From Limnephilus marmoratus (taxonomy: Eukaryota > Arthropoda > Insecta > Trichoptera > Limnephilidae), in assembly GCA_917880885.1 (NCBI GenBank), contig OU862928.1, forward strand, positions 11,179,721-11,243,720: DNA of 64,000 nt, read 5' to 3'. The notes beneath the pieces are model-generated. The model worked only from the letters and a program-made list of their open reading frames with translations, was not told the DNA's origin and made no database searches. Numbering within the stretch: position 1 is the stretch's first letter; each line of letters begins with the position of its first letter. Below are positions 52,400 through 62,984 of this stretch, piece by piece. The position numbers and the translations under genes were made by a program.

Positions 52400-53817
52400 G
52401 TTAGTAAATGTACATCAGCCAAATCTTTGTTCTTATCCGCGGAAAATACCGATCGACAGGTTATGTTAGCGTTCTTTGATTGAAGCTGAGTGCATTGACC
52501 TATTATGCCTAGTGTCTGCGTACAGAACAATAGTAAAGGTCTGCATTCATTTGGGACACCCTGTATACCAAAATGTCTTACAGTTTCTTTAGACTCGTAT
52601 AATATGTATAATTATAACTATATGGGACGGACGTGTGAATTTGCACTATCCTCCCCACATCCTGGAACAATTTTTTTTGTTGTTTACTCTTTTTTACGCC
52701 CATGTGGCTTTTACATTTGGTACATAATGTTTTTAAAAAATTATAAACGATTAGTAAATGAAATTATATTTTATTAGATTTTCTATATGCTGTTTAAATG
52801 TCAAATGCTGATCAATGCACCGCCCAAGATATTTTCCTGGATCAGGATTTATAGGTCGTTCTTTTCAATTTCTAAGGTCCATGAGGAGAAATTATTTTAC
52901 GGGTTGAGCTTAAGATCATGTATCCTGTTTTTTTTTACATTCATTGTTATATTTGATTGGAGACAACTGTTGATTTTTTCTAGGTCTTTTTGTGCTTTCT
53001 TTCTTTTTTATTTATTCTAAGGGAATTGTACGGGACGGACACTGTAGACACCAGCCGGGTGGGGGGACGTGGGGGGAAGTAGGGGGGATCGGCGCTGGCC
53101 ATTTCGACGCCTAGGGAGAAAGGGAGAAGTGGGGAGAAGGAGAGGAAAAATGGTGATAAAATTTAGGGAAAGGGAGAAAGGGATCGAAGTCAAGGGGAGA
53201 AACGGAGGTAGCGGGCAGTAAAGGGGTAACCTGCGCCTTTACGAAGGTGATCGAGTAATTGTATTGGTCTTCAGGGGTGAACAAGTCGGCCAGGGCAAGA
53301 AGAAAAATCCAATTTGCAGTTCGATCGGGGAGGCAGGGCAGGCGAAGATGTTTACGAGATGACGGATGCTGGGACTCTACCGGTCCAGAGCTTTCAGCGC
53401 TCTATTTAAAGAGGAAACAGCGGGTCTAGCCTTTTATCTCCCCGTAATTCCAGGAACTGAGATCCTTGAATCGGACCGGGCAAAGTGTATGAACGCGACG
53501 ACGGCGCCCGCTCCGCGTGTCTCGTTATGTCGTCACATCTCCCTGACACGCTACGCTCCCCTGATATTTATTTTGTTTGAGTTTGCACATAGACATGGTA
53601 GATTTTTATGAAAATAACAAATACTATTATGAATTTAAATACAATTATTTCAAGTCAAAATCACGTCCGGTACAGGAATATTTAACTTAAAATTAATAAA
53701 TCGTGGATTATATTTTTAATTTTATTGTATAAGAAATATTGCTTTGGTATTAGTGAGTAATTGGAAAAAAAATCCTGTTGCAATTTCCCCGATGTATTAA
53801 GTAGCAGATACTTCCAG
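52400..53817 (+). other. Intron 8
   Basis: A decayed minus-strand non-LTR fragment lies at about 52780-53020 (INPDPGKYLG-like and HLTFKQ text). A purine-rich, G-run block follows at 53050-53230. Nothing else can be named. Confidence 0.4.
53050..53230 (+). other. Purine-rich, G-run tract with G-quadruplex potential
   Basis: Runs of G (GGTGGGGGGACGTGGGGGG, then GTAGGGGGGAT) lie at about 53059-53088, followed by GGGAGAAAGGGAGAAG-type purine repeats to about 53220. It sits within intron 8 on the sense strand. No motif of a known gene. Confidence 0.5.
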
Positions 53818-54045
53818 GGTCGACTGGGTGCAATGGCGATAGTGGTGCAGGGCTTGTCTTCCCCGCTAACACAAGTGGACAAGAGAGATGGTGGTTGCGG
53901 GGCGTTTTAAGTCTAGGCCCCTTTGATAAAAATACTGGTCAATGCAGGAACAACACGTATACCGCCTATACAAGGCTCTTTGCCTTTAGTGATTGGCTGA
54001 AGCGGCAACTTAACCAGCTTTCGTCAGAACGGGAGCTGCACCAAG
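53818..54045 (+). CDS. Modular serine protease, exon 9 (catalytic Ser, end of the fold)
   Basis: The acceptor ACTTCCAG enters in phase 1 and the donor AAG|GTAAGT leaves in phase 1. It encodes GSTGCNGDSGAGLVF with catalytic Ser195, then NTYTAYTRLFAFSDWLKRQLNQLSSERELHQ, which is the closing helix of the fold. Residue 189 in the specificity pocket is Thr or a neighbour, not Asp, so the enzyme should not be trypsin-like. GDSGAG has Ala where GDSGGP or GDSGGG is usual. There is no stop before the strong donor; reading through gives a stop at 54147-54149. Confidence 0.87.
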
Positions 54046-54309
54046 GTAAGTCATTTCCTTGCTCCATAACATCTTCGACCATGTTTAAATTAAAGAAAAT
54101 ACAAAATTATCTGCGTGCCCGCATGGCAGCAAAGTGTTCTGGTACCTAGCGGGCTCTATAAGTCGATTTTTTTTATTTTGATTTTTAATTTTCTAGATTT
54201 TATTTTTCATGAAGCGGTGAATCATTTAAATTTTCCAGGCTGTTGATGTTCTTTATAGAAATAGAACACAGTCACATGCGCCTCGCAATTTTCACTTCAT
54301 GTGGGTGTT

Positions 54310-54835
54310 TAAAATGTTACCTGGCTATTACACTTTTTTTTTTATTTTTTAGTTTATTGAGGAAACAAACAGTTATATAATAAGAAAGTAACATATTACA
54401 TTTATTATGCGTATAATTATATCTTTTTAATCTACTAGCTTTTACACCTAATTTTTGTTTTAATAAATCTAATACATCATTGATTATATTTTCATTATTA
54501 TTACTACCAATGCTATAACCAATTTTTTTCGCAATTTCATCTACATGTCTCAAAATATTCCTACTTCTTTTTCCATTTTTATATTCAATTACTCTAGCTA
54601 TGTTACTTCTTTACTACATCATTTGCTAATCTAATCTGCCATTCTGGTTTACTATAACTATATGATCTAATCAGAGAACGTTAATTTAACTCCTAACTTA
54701 TTACATATAGTGATAGCACTAGCATACACTATTGTATGAAGATCTAAAACACTAATATCCTCAAATATTATTTTTGGTAAAATTATATTATTATTGTTTT
54801 TATTATAATAACAACAAAATATGAATGTAGGTATA
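54310..54835 (-). pseudogene. Retroelement polymerase-linker fragment
   Basis: Minus-strand frames read WASRVNIPTFIFCCYYNKN, LDLHTIVYASAITICNKLG, SYSKPEWQIRLANDVVKK and then, after shifts, VLDLLKQKLGVKASRLKRYN. The LKQKL..KA.RL.RY block is widespread in animal non-LTR elements, often near the RT start. Several stops break it. Confidence 0.45.
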
Positions 54836-54839
54836 TTAA

Positions 54840-55414
54840 CCCTAGAAGCCCAATCATATTTTTCTATCTAAAAAGCCCAATCATAGGTCAAATTTTCCTA
54901 CATGAATGAATATACATGTATCATAATTTATTCTGTGTAATTTATTATTATTTATTCGTATTAACTATTTAGGAAATGAAAAAAAACGCATTATTAGAAT
55001 AATGTTTATTTATTAGACTTTGAAAAAAACAACTATTACTAATTAATACATAAATTTGGTACAAAATTAGATCCTTTCGGTTTGCTTCTTTTAAACTAAA
55101 AATCTTTTTTTTTCTACTAACCAATAAATGTTTTATAACAATTAAACAGTTTTATATAATTATTTTTTGTTTATAAACACTTTTCACACACATCATCAAA
55201 TTACAATAAGCCTAAACATAGGTCCAATTGACCTACAACAGTACGATAACTCCAATATGAAGGGTCTTACCAAGGCAACACCGCCGTCTCTTGTGGGCTC
55301 TCGGCAGGTACTAAGTTGGTTCGATCAATCAAGGCAATCGAAAGAAGTGTGCGAAAGAGAAAGCAGATATTTGTTTGCGTATAGGTAAAAATGACCTAGA
55401 TTGGGCTTCTACGG
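54840..55414. mobile_element. piggyBac-type MITE with TTAA target duplication
   Basis: The left end CCCTAGAAGCCCAATCAT and the right end (reverse complement CCGTAGAAGCCCAATCTA) are inverted repeats. TTAA stands at 54836-54839 and 55415-55418. The left end is repeated once more just inside (AAGCCCAATCATAGG). 575 bases, no transposase. Confidence 0.88.
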
Positions 55415-55418
55415 TTAA

Positions 55419-55520
55419 GAGGGAATAACCAGACAAAACCGGAAATATGTCATTTTTAAATCAAAATTTAGACGTACTGACTCCTTTCCGCAAAAAATTG
55501 TAAATAGGTATTTCCCTATT
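55419..55520. repeat. Dispersed repeat shared with 5335-5425
   Basis: AATAACCAGACAAAACCGGAAATA, TTTAGACGTACTGACTCC and CGCAAAAAATTGTAAATAG match the segment at 5335-5425 in the same orientation with scattered changes. Unclassified. Confidence 0.7.
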
Positions 55521-55703
55521 GAGTACTTCAAAAAATTTAAAAAATTGTACTGTGGAGATAATGGCTAGTAATAAGTAATTCAGTTACCGGAATTAATAAA
55601 TTCAAATCGATTTTAATTTACTTATTATAATAATAAACAATGCTTAAGAAATGAGTTTGTAGGAGAAGCTTGCCCTGTTTGTTAAAACATTATTTGTTTC
55701 CAG

Positions 55704-55907
55704 TAACATGCAACCTTCAGCCATCCAACACCGTGAACTTCGCTTGCTTTGATTCCGATGGCTTACAAACCACCTGCTCAACGAAGATCGTCGTTGGGAC
55801 ATGGATTTATCCTTCGTGCAAGGAAGGACACGTCGCCATAGGAAGTTTAGTAGCGATGTCCTGCCAACATGACGGGTGGGACAAAGCCATTCCTAGTTGC
55901 ATCCCGT
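55704..55907 (+). CDS. Modular serine protease, exon 10 (wonton-like module 2, post-catalytic)
   Basis: The acceptor TTTCCAG and the donor T|GTGAGT are phase 1 and 1, and the exon is 204 bases, the same phase pattern as exon 4. The product TCNLQPSNTVNFACF...TTCSTKIVVGTW...SCKEG...AMSCQHDGWDKAIPSCIP aligns with exon 4 in cysteine order and in the C-x-DGW-x5-P-x-C ending. It lies after the catalytic domain, the reverse of the usual order. Confidence 0.72.
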
Positions 55908-56310
55908 GTGAGTTGAGTGTTCAACTAAATGCTGTCAATTTATTTGTTCTTAGAAGAGTGAATAATATGTTATCAGCACGTACCCGAAGAATTTTAACCA
56001 GCGATTAGGGAGCCATTCCAGTAAAAAAAAAGAGACCGACTGCGTAACACGTGGCCCTCTAGGCTCTAGGCTATATCCAGTAGCGACATGTGATGGAAAT
56101 TTTTATTTTTTATTTTTTTTTACTAACAAAACTTCATCGGATATCACAACGACATCTTTATTTTTAACTTGAAATATACTCAGAAATCTCTGGTTAAAAT
56201 CCTTCGGGTACGTGCGGATACACCACTATATATATGGGCACTTTTTCTTTCAACGGTTAATCTAATAATTTCAAATACCTTTTGGTTTATAAAAATGTTT
56301 TTATTTGCAG

Positions 56311-56347
56311 CTCCTAGGAACACCTCTACAGGGTCTGGCTTAGACGG
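56311..56347 (+). CDS. Modular serine protease, exon 11 (linker 2)
   Basis: 37 bases, acceptor TTTGCAG and donor GG|GTAAGA, phase 1 to 2. It encodes SPRNTSTGSGLD plus shared residues, a short Ser/Thr/Gly linker. Size, phase and position before a CCP copy the design of exon 2, which supports it despite its shortness. Confidence 0.55.
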
Positions 56348-57266
56348 GTAAGAACGTTGTATGTTAATTATTATTAGTTACAAGGTTGCATGGTCGTGTT
56401 TTAAGGTTATGGGAGGTTTATTCGTCTATCTACCTGGCTGCATAACTGATGGCATAAGGTTGCTTCCTTTTTTCCCATTATATTTGTTTCATAACGCTGA
56501 TGGGTTTCATTCATGTTTGTGTTTCGATCGGCCAATAGGATTGGAGGAATCCAGATTTTGGAATTCCGCACATTAAGGATACCTATCAACACGGTAGACA
56601 GGAGTCAAGTGCCGCATTATCGCCAGTCCGTCGCTAACAACCATCGTGCGTTGACATTTCACTCTACGTTGAAGTGTTATTTATCTTATCGTAACATAAG
56701 GTATAAACCCTATCGTATTGTATCGTATGCTTTGTGTAAACTTCTTATGTGAATCGACTCGTGACTCAGATTTCTATCGTGGATTATAAAATAACCTAAA
56801 ATGTTTAACCTATGTTTAACCTAACCTAATTTGTTGTCTGGTGTAATTTTTTTGCTAGAAATAAATATAAGATTCTTTATCAATGATATTATCCATACGC
56901 CACTGCCGCGCCGCCTTGAAGCTTTCTGTAATGTATTTTTAGGTGGTATAGGTTATTAAATTATTCACTTTCTCAATGATAAATGTTTTCACAAAAAATA
57001 TTTTTGGTACGGGTGGGTGTACACATTAGATACTACTCACTCGTTTTGATAAAACGAGGATAATTCACACGCTTAGATAATAGGTCTAGATTCTATATAA
57101 TACGAAGTCTGTGATTTACTTCCTTTTAGGAACTTTTTACTTTTAACTTTCAGGAATAGTGAAAATCATACAACAGGAACAGGTTACCTAAACTGAACTG
57201 CCTCAGAAGCAATCTATTGAATTTATTTAGTTATAAATTGAAGATGTCCATTGACTCGGCGTTATT

Positions 57267-57770
57267 ATTTCTATCCATTCGTATTATGGGCATTGAGGAA
57301 TACATAATGGTTTTTAGTTAGTCCCAGAATTTCTATTCATTCGTAATATGGGCAATGAGGAATACAAAATAGTTTTTAGTTAGTCCCAGAATTTCTATCC
57401 ATTCGTATTATGGGCAACGAGGAATACATATGGTTTATAGATAGTCCCAGAATTTCTATCCATTCGAATTATGGGCAATGAGGAATACAAAATAGTTTTT
57501 AGTTAGTCCCAGAATTTCTATCCATTCGTATTATGGGCAATGAGGAATACATATGGTTTATAGATAGTCCCAAAATTTCTATCCATTCGAATTATGGGCA
57601 ATGAGGAATACATAATGGTTTTTGGTTAATCCCAGAATTTCTATCCGTTCGTATTATGGGCAATGAGGAATTCATAATGGTTTTTAGTTAGTCCCAGAAT
57701 TTCTATCCATTCGTATTATGAGCAACGAGGAATACATAATGGTTTTTAGTAAGTCCCAGAATTTCTGCCC
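57267..57770 (+). repeat. Minisatellite, eight units of 61-62 bases
   Basis: Units beginning ATTTCTATCC start at 57267, 57329, 57391, 57452, 57514, 57575, 57637 and 57699, each with TATGGGCAATGAGGAATAC and TTAGTCCCAGA, and a partial unit follows at 57761. Units 2-3 and 4-5 form near-identical pairs (AAAATAGTTTTTAG alternating with ATATGGTTTATAG). Confidence 0.92.
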
Positions 57771-57966
57771 TCAAATAAATCCCGACTTGGTAATTAATAA
57801 TCGTGAAATCTGAAAGTTTATTAGTGCAAGCAATTCTGGACCATCAAATGCATCATTTACAGTTTTCTAATATTATTGCACGGCCGCGGAGTTGTTTCTC
57901 GACTTCGCGCACTTTGGTAATAGTCAAGTCTTTTGTAATATAAGTGACAAGCTTATGTGTATTCAC

Positions 57967-58165
57967 AAGGAGTTTCCAGAGTGGCAGATCTTTTCAGTAT
58001 CCATTCAGAATTCAAACGTTGCTTCAAATGGTTTTGACCTGGGTGGTGGCCAGATTTAAACAGCCAGTTACATCTCACCTTCGTCTTTCCATCTTCTTCA
58101 CCTTCACATTACCTTAAGGCTCACAACATATCCCAATTGGGGATGCCATTGTCGAGCTGGCTAAC
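57967..58165 (+). mobile_element. SINE body copy, diverged
   Basis: It carries GTTTCCAGAGTGGCAGAT, ATTCAAACGTTGCTTCAAAT, GCCAGATTTAAACAGCCAGT and ACATATCCCAATTGGGGAT, all shared with the copies at 9672 and 10085. The tRNA-like head is missing. Confidence 0.75.
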
Positions 58166-59377
58166 TTGTGCGGTATTCGCATGACAAAGATTTGATCCAC
58201 TCCATTTGATAATTTTGATTTATGGAGTAGAGACTAGCTCAAGCACTTGTGTGGCCATTGACCAAAAAGCACTTGATTTTATTCTGGTTCATTTCATGGT
58301 AGTATGGGAATGTGTGTAGAGATTAATTAAGATGGTACGAGAGATTTTTCAATATCTAATGGTTTTTGTGCGTTTTCGAAGTCGCCTACGACCATAACTG
58401 AACGAACAAAAAAAAGTTAAATCAAAAGAATGATAATTAAATTTACGTTCTATCCCCCAAAATATAATTATACATTATCAAAAAATATTTTCTTACTTTA
58501 CAACTGTTTTAAAAATAGCTGTTTTCAACAAATCTCAATCGACCTGCAAATATTTTTCTTATGTGGTCATATACAAGAAGGAAAAAAAAGAAAAAAAATA
58601 TTTTTAGATAGAAAACATCTCAATCTATGCCCGCTCATTTTTACATTTTTTAATGAAAGAGCCTTTTTACCTAAATTACGATGTGATACTATTAAAAAAA
58701 CTGCATTAATCAGTCGACTTTAAAATCGTTTTAATGTACCAAAAAAAAGGTTAGTTAATAAAATTAAAATATCATCAAATTAAACAGTATTTTAAGTAAG
58801 TCAATTTAAAAAAATATTTATTAAATTCCAATGATTTACTTGGTTTACTTCGATATTCGTAAGAATATATAAAGATCACTTTGATCATTCAATTCCATAG
58901 CGCGGCCAGGCACCGCGTGGGTGGTTTGTATATTTATGGGCACCGCCGAGAGCGGTCGCCCCCGACGCTGTCCCGCGTAATTTAAGTAAAAACAGAATCA
59001 CCAAAAAGATCAATCATTTACTAGACTTGAATACATTGTGAGAATTATTAAACTGACCTTTTTACAATGTTCTTTAATTTACTATCCACAATATTTGCGC
59101 GGGCTAATTCAGTCGGCGTTGGCTTCAGGGATATTCAACGCAAACATTTAATATTATGTTTTTATGATAACAATTGAAAATAATTACATAAATCTTTCTG
59201 ATAATTACATAAGAAACTAGAATATGATATACATAATTCGGTGTTAAATAAACACATATTAAAACAACATCATAATGTAATTTCGTTAAATTATTTACAT
59301 AAAAATTATTCCTTGCATCCTAGTTTTTTTCACTTTTAGAAATATTTATTTATAAAATATTTATTTTTTATAAAATA

Positions 59378-60007
59378 CTAGCTGACCCGGCCACGCGTTG
59401 CTGTGGCTAATAAAACACTTTGTAAAATCCAACCTTTGTAACCACACCGCCGTCTTTGAGTTTATCGCGAAGAGACAGGCAGATGTCGCGGAGGACTTTA
59501 ATTTATATTACGTAATGATATTTTAATAATGTGTATGAAATGCTTCGGGTAACTAACGTATTTAAGTTAATAAAAATTAATACTGTATCCGTCTAAATAA
59601 CTTTTCAATTACCGCAATGTACGTGACCACTTTTTTAGAAGATAGAATGGGTTTAGCGAGCTATCCGTAAAAGATAGATATATGCCCTCGTGGACTTTTT
59701 TGTAGATCTATAAAAGAGGAATATCCCACCTAGAATTGTTTTGTTATATCCCAAAAGAATTAGGCAGCGTTTTCGATGAAAGCTACCAGGCGGCTTGACT
59801 TTTTCCGACACTTCTAACAATTATCGTTATATTTCAATCAATTTACACAAATCCTTGACAAATTACATACCTAAACCTTCCTCACAAAATACTCTATCTA
59901 GCGGTGAAAACCGCATGAAAATCCGTTTAGTAGTTTTCGAGTTTATCGCGAACAGACAGACAGACAGACAGACGGCCAGGGGGACTTTTCTTTATAATAT
60001 GTAGAGA
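59378..60007 (+). mobile_element. CTAGCTGACCCG-type repeat with an ACAG run
   Basis: It begins CTAGCTGACCCGGCCACGCG and ends with ACAGACAGACAGACAGACAG, then GGACTTTTCTTTATAATATG. These ends are hallmarks of an abundant insect RTE/SINE-like repeat. The interior has AAAATCCGTTTAGTAGTTTTC, which is also typical. No coding sequence. Confidence 0.65.
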
Positions 60008-60054
60008 TTTCTTTCATTACTAGTTTTGTCATTTTTGATAAGGCTCTCGACTAG

Positions 60055-60110
60055 CGTTAAATTTTATTTGATTGATTTGTGTTATTTCACAATTTACTAA
60101 TTTTAAAATA
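60055..60110 (-). repeat. SINE tail fragment
   Basis: ATTTTATTTGATTGATTTGT, then TATTTCACAATT, matches the reverse complement of 63243-63283 in the headed SINE. A mariner copy is inserted at its end. Confidence 0.6.
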
Positions 60111-60730
60111 TTAGGTCCTTACATATGAAATTGGCGTTTTGTATGGGAGGAACATAAAGTCTTTTTTTTTATATTATATATTTATTTAATCAAAGTATGT
60201 ATCATTGCTATTTATGCATTTTTGCCATCTCATAGGTATTCATCGATCCCTTTACTAAAAAAACCATTCGGACGGGAATCAATAAAATCTTTGACGGCAG
60301 TTTCGACTGCCCCATCGGAGTTGAATTTTTTCCCTTGCAAGAAGTTATCCAAATTTCGAAAAAAATGATAATTTGTTGGGGCAAAGTCCGGAGAGTACGG
60401 TGGATGTCTTAGACATTCCAATTGAAGCTCCTCTAATTTGGTAGCCGTCTGTTGTGCAGTGTGTGGTCTAGCGTCGTCATGAAGCAGCAGTGGCCTAGAG
60501 CGATTAACCAGCCTCGGTTGTTTAGCAGCTAGCTTTTCCATCATGGTTTGCAGTTGCTAACAATAGACATCTGCAGTAATCGTCTGGCCAGATTTAAGAA
60601 AGCTGTAGTGAACGATACCAGCACTAGTCGACCAAACGCTCACAACGAGTCAATTTTCGCTTGGGGCATGGTTTGGCTGGTTCGGCAGGGTTCAGCTGTT
60701 GCGATGAGCAAACATACTTGACTTTATATA
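60111..60730 (-). mobile_element. mariner relic, truncated, catalytic Asp replaced
   Basis: The terminal repeat TTAGGTCCTTACATATGAAA starts at 60111 after TA. The minus-strand frame reads HDDARPHTAQQTATKLEE and RHPPYSPDFAPTNYHFF. The second and third catalytic positions keep the 34-residue spacing, but the third is Asn instead of Asp. A stop (TAG) lies upstream at about 60557 and the N-terminal half is missing. Same family as 26100-28733. Confidence 0.85.
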
Positions 60731-60879
60731 TACTCTTACTTACACCAGCGCATATTTACAAAAAATCTTCACTGTATATAAATTCGTTTGATATTCATAT
60801 CAACTTATTGTTAGGGGTATTTTTGTAGTCGATTTTACGTTTGAAGTGGAGGGTTTTTATGTAAACGAAGGAGAGAAAG

Positions 60880-60985
60880 TTTTAGGAAGGAAAAGGGTAT
60901 GAGAGGTGATTAGAAATCGGGGGTCAGTGTGTCCAGGAGTGATGGAAATATGAATCCATTCTGCGGTGAAAGGTAATGAATCGAG
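60880..60985 (+). repeat. Dispersed repeat fragment, relative of 37230 and 37880
   Basis: GGGGTCAGTGTGTCCAGGAGTGATGG and ATGAATCCATTCTGCGGTG match the text at 37895-37955. Short and diverged. Confidence 0.5.
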
Positions 60986-61024
60986 AAAATAGATGATCTG
61001 CCAGTAACGCACAAGCAACCGATT

Positions 61025-61140
61025 GAAAAAAAAATATCGGCCGGATATTGAGTTACTATCCGGTATCCGGCCGGATAGTAAATTTAGGCCGGATAGGCCA
61101 GATACCGGATAGTTACCGGATATCCGTTTCATCTCTAATC
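61025..61140. repeat. CCGGATA-rich degenerate repeat
   Basis: Repeated CCGGATA/TATCCGG words cover 61035-61125 with partial palindromy, followed by TCCGTTTCATCTCTAAT. Such blocks are seen at the ends of some insect hAT elements, but I cannot find the other end. Confidence 0.5.
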
Positions 61141-61774
61141 TACATAATCGTCTATTAAACCGTTATATTATTCACAATAAATATGTCCAGTTGTCAAAGA
61201 AAATCAAAGACAAAAATATTTTTTTCTTTGTGATAATTAATAACAAAAATAATTTTCGATTCATCAAAGTAGTATTTACTAACCGCAAAATACATACTCT
61301 GAGATGAAAAAGACATTATTTCCATTGAAAAATATTCCTTTCTACCAAAACTCAAATAAAATTGATTTTATACCCCTGAGAACGGTGCATCTTCTCTGAA
61401 CATAATTACACATGATTTTCACGGCAAAGTCGACGCCTTAAGACTTGACGCGAGGAACAAATGCCACGGAATTAGATAAGAAGAGGTGTTATGAAATTAT
61501 TTACAGATTCGTCGAGGATTTTTCGTTGCCAAATTCACGAAACGACACGGGCGACGTTACATCAATGTCCGAAACTAAAATCACCGAATTTGAAAATAGT
61601 CGTAGCCCTGCTAAGCTCTTAAAGATGTTCGTTTTAATAACCGAGTAATTTATTAACGAAAGTTACAATGTTTATTATTGAAAAAATGTGGAACGTAAGT
61701 AGCACTGAGTGTTGATTGAAAGGTAGGAGAAAGTCGCGCCGTAATGACTGACTGGTGTCCGCCGGTTCATCGTT

Positions 61775-61804
61775 TATATAAACTCTCGCGCGGTGCAGTA
61801 TCAG
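61775..61804 (+). promoter_or_regulatory. TATA box with initiator-like motif
   Basis: TATATAA at 61775-61781 is followed by TCAG at 61801-61804, with the A at 61803 placed 28 bases from the TATA start. The surrounding G/C-rich text (CTCTCGCGCGGTG) contrasts with the AT-rich region. It could be the promoter of a solo LTR or an alternative promoter for the CCP exon 360 bases downstream. Neither LTR ends nor a first exon can be shown. Confidence 0.3.
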
Positions 61805-62162
61805 AAGAATATTCGGAAAGAATCTCCAGGCTTCTTGAAGGTCGGCACTGATCGCTGAGCGTCTGGAATTTGCTTATCAGCGAAACTTGATACTCTCGTA
61901 GCTTCTAGCAGGTTCGTTAGTAACTGTGCGTTGCAGAGCTGCCACAGATTTACAGGGCCGCCAAAGTAGCAAGACTGTTGTATTGAGTTGATCCGATCTT
62001 GGCAATGAATTGTTAAGATCTCAGACGTGTTGTTCCAAATGGGTAAAAGTTTTATGAAATTAATAGGTATAAATAATAATTAAGATATTCATTGGATTGT
62101 GTAAATCGTATTTGATAATGGTTGACATAGCCTAAAATGTATTTGTTTTCATTCTTCCTCAG

Positions 62163-62365
62163 CTTTAAATGTGAATTGCCAAGCTACCCAGCCCACGGCA
62201 AGTTCAAAGTGGGGGGTCCTAACAAGAACTTGCTGCCTGGAACCGTCGTGGAACAGTATACCTTCATCACCTACTCTTGCGACACGGACAATGATACTTC
62301 CACAACAAACGCACACTCTACTTGCGTGAGGGGCAATTGGAACAGCCCGCCTCCGGTTTGCAGAA
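62163..62365 (+). CDS. Modular serine protease, exon 12 (sushi/CCP domain 2)
   Basis: The acceptor TTCCTCAG enters in phase 2 and the donor A|GTAAGA leaves in phase 1, the pattern of exon 3. The product FKCELPSYPAHGKFKVGGPN...FITYSCDTDNDTSTTN...STCVRGNWNSPPPVCR is a full CCP with four cysteines and Trp before the last. An in-frame ATG at 62137 reads MYLFSFFLS into the exon without splicing, but this is just the pyrimidine tract. Confidence 0.78.
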
Positions 62366-62984
62366 GTAAGATATGTTTTTAACTCTAGTTTTCTATAAAA
62401 TCCCAGTTTCATATTAAAAACAAAAAAAATTATTTGATGAACTTCAGCAACTGTTAGCAGTCCGTCTCACTCCTTGTGCCACAGCTAAACATTTCTCCGT
62501 TAAACATTATCATTATAAGTTTCTTGACTTCACGCGAAATACTGTACAAAGGGATTTATTACTGCGGATCTTTAAGAGTCCCGGATTAAACGAAGGAGGA
62601 CAACCGGATAGCAATAGCTCGTTTCACATATAACCCGAATTACACAAAAACGACTCAAAGAAACGACCCTTTCTCAAGAAGCTAACATCAACTGTGAACG
62701 GGTATTCCGCTCTTGTGCATCGAGTTTGGTGAGTTTCTTAGAGCAAGCTCCAATAAAAAAACCTGCAGAACACACTCAGCATGCCTAATTTGCATCTGTG
62801 CATTAGAGATGACAATCGGTCTGTTAAGGATTATTAATCAGACGGACCGATTCCTTTGTACAGAACCAAGTAAGTTTATTTTGGACTCCCAAATTCAATT
62901 GTTGGGCATTTTTGAGATTTGTGCATGGTTAGTACCTTTTTTTTTTTTTTACAGTGAATACCGCACAAGAATCTCAACTGCTCC

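Larger units (their letters stand above)
56348..62162 (+). other. Intron 11
   Basis: The intron (GTAAGA to TTCCTCAG) contains a 62-base minisatellite, a SINE, an RTE-like repeat with an ACAG run, a mariner relic, and a CCGGATA repeat. The segment 58400-59370 is AT-rich with no gene seen. Confidence 0.5.

Noticed and set aside
53366..53611. 81-residue + strand frame in intron 8
   Set aside because: No family text; it falls in G/C-rich intron sequence between two well-supported exons.
54046..54149. Translation through the exon 9 donor to the stop at 54147-54149 as the normal C-terminus
   Set aside because: The donor AAG|GTAAGT is near consensus and the next exon fits in phase. Retention remains possible but is not the first choice.
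57267..57770. CRISPR-like array
   Set aside because: Units are contiguous 62-base repeats without distinct spacers, in a eukaryotic intron. It is a minisatellite.
61445..61648. 67-residue + strand frame
   Set aside because: No motif, no splice context and no repeat support; likely chance.
62137..62162. Alternative start with signal peptide MYLFSFFLS for exon 12
   Set aside because: The hydrophobic residues come from the intron's pyrimidine tract (TTGTTTTCATTCTTCCTCAG), and the segment is too short for a good signal peptide. The splice phase fits exon 11 exactly.
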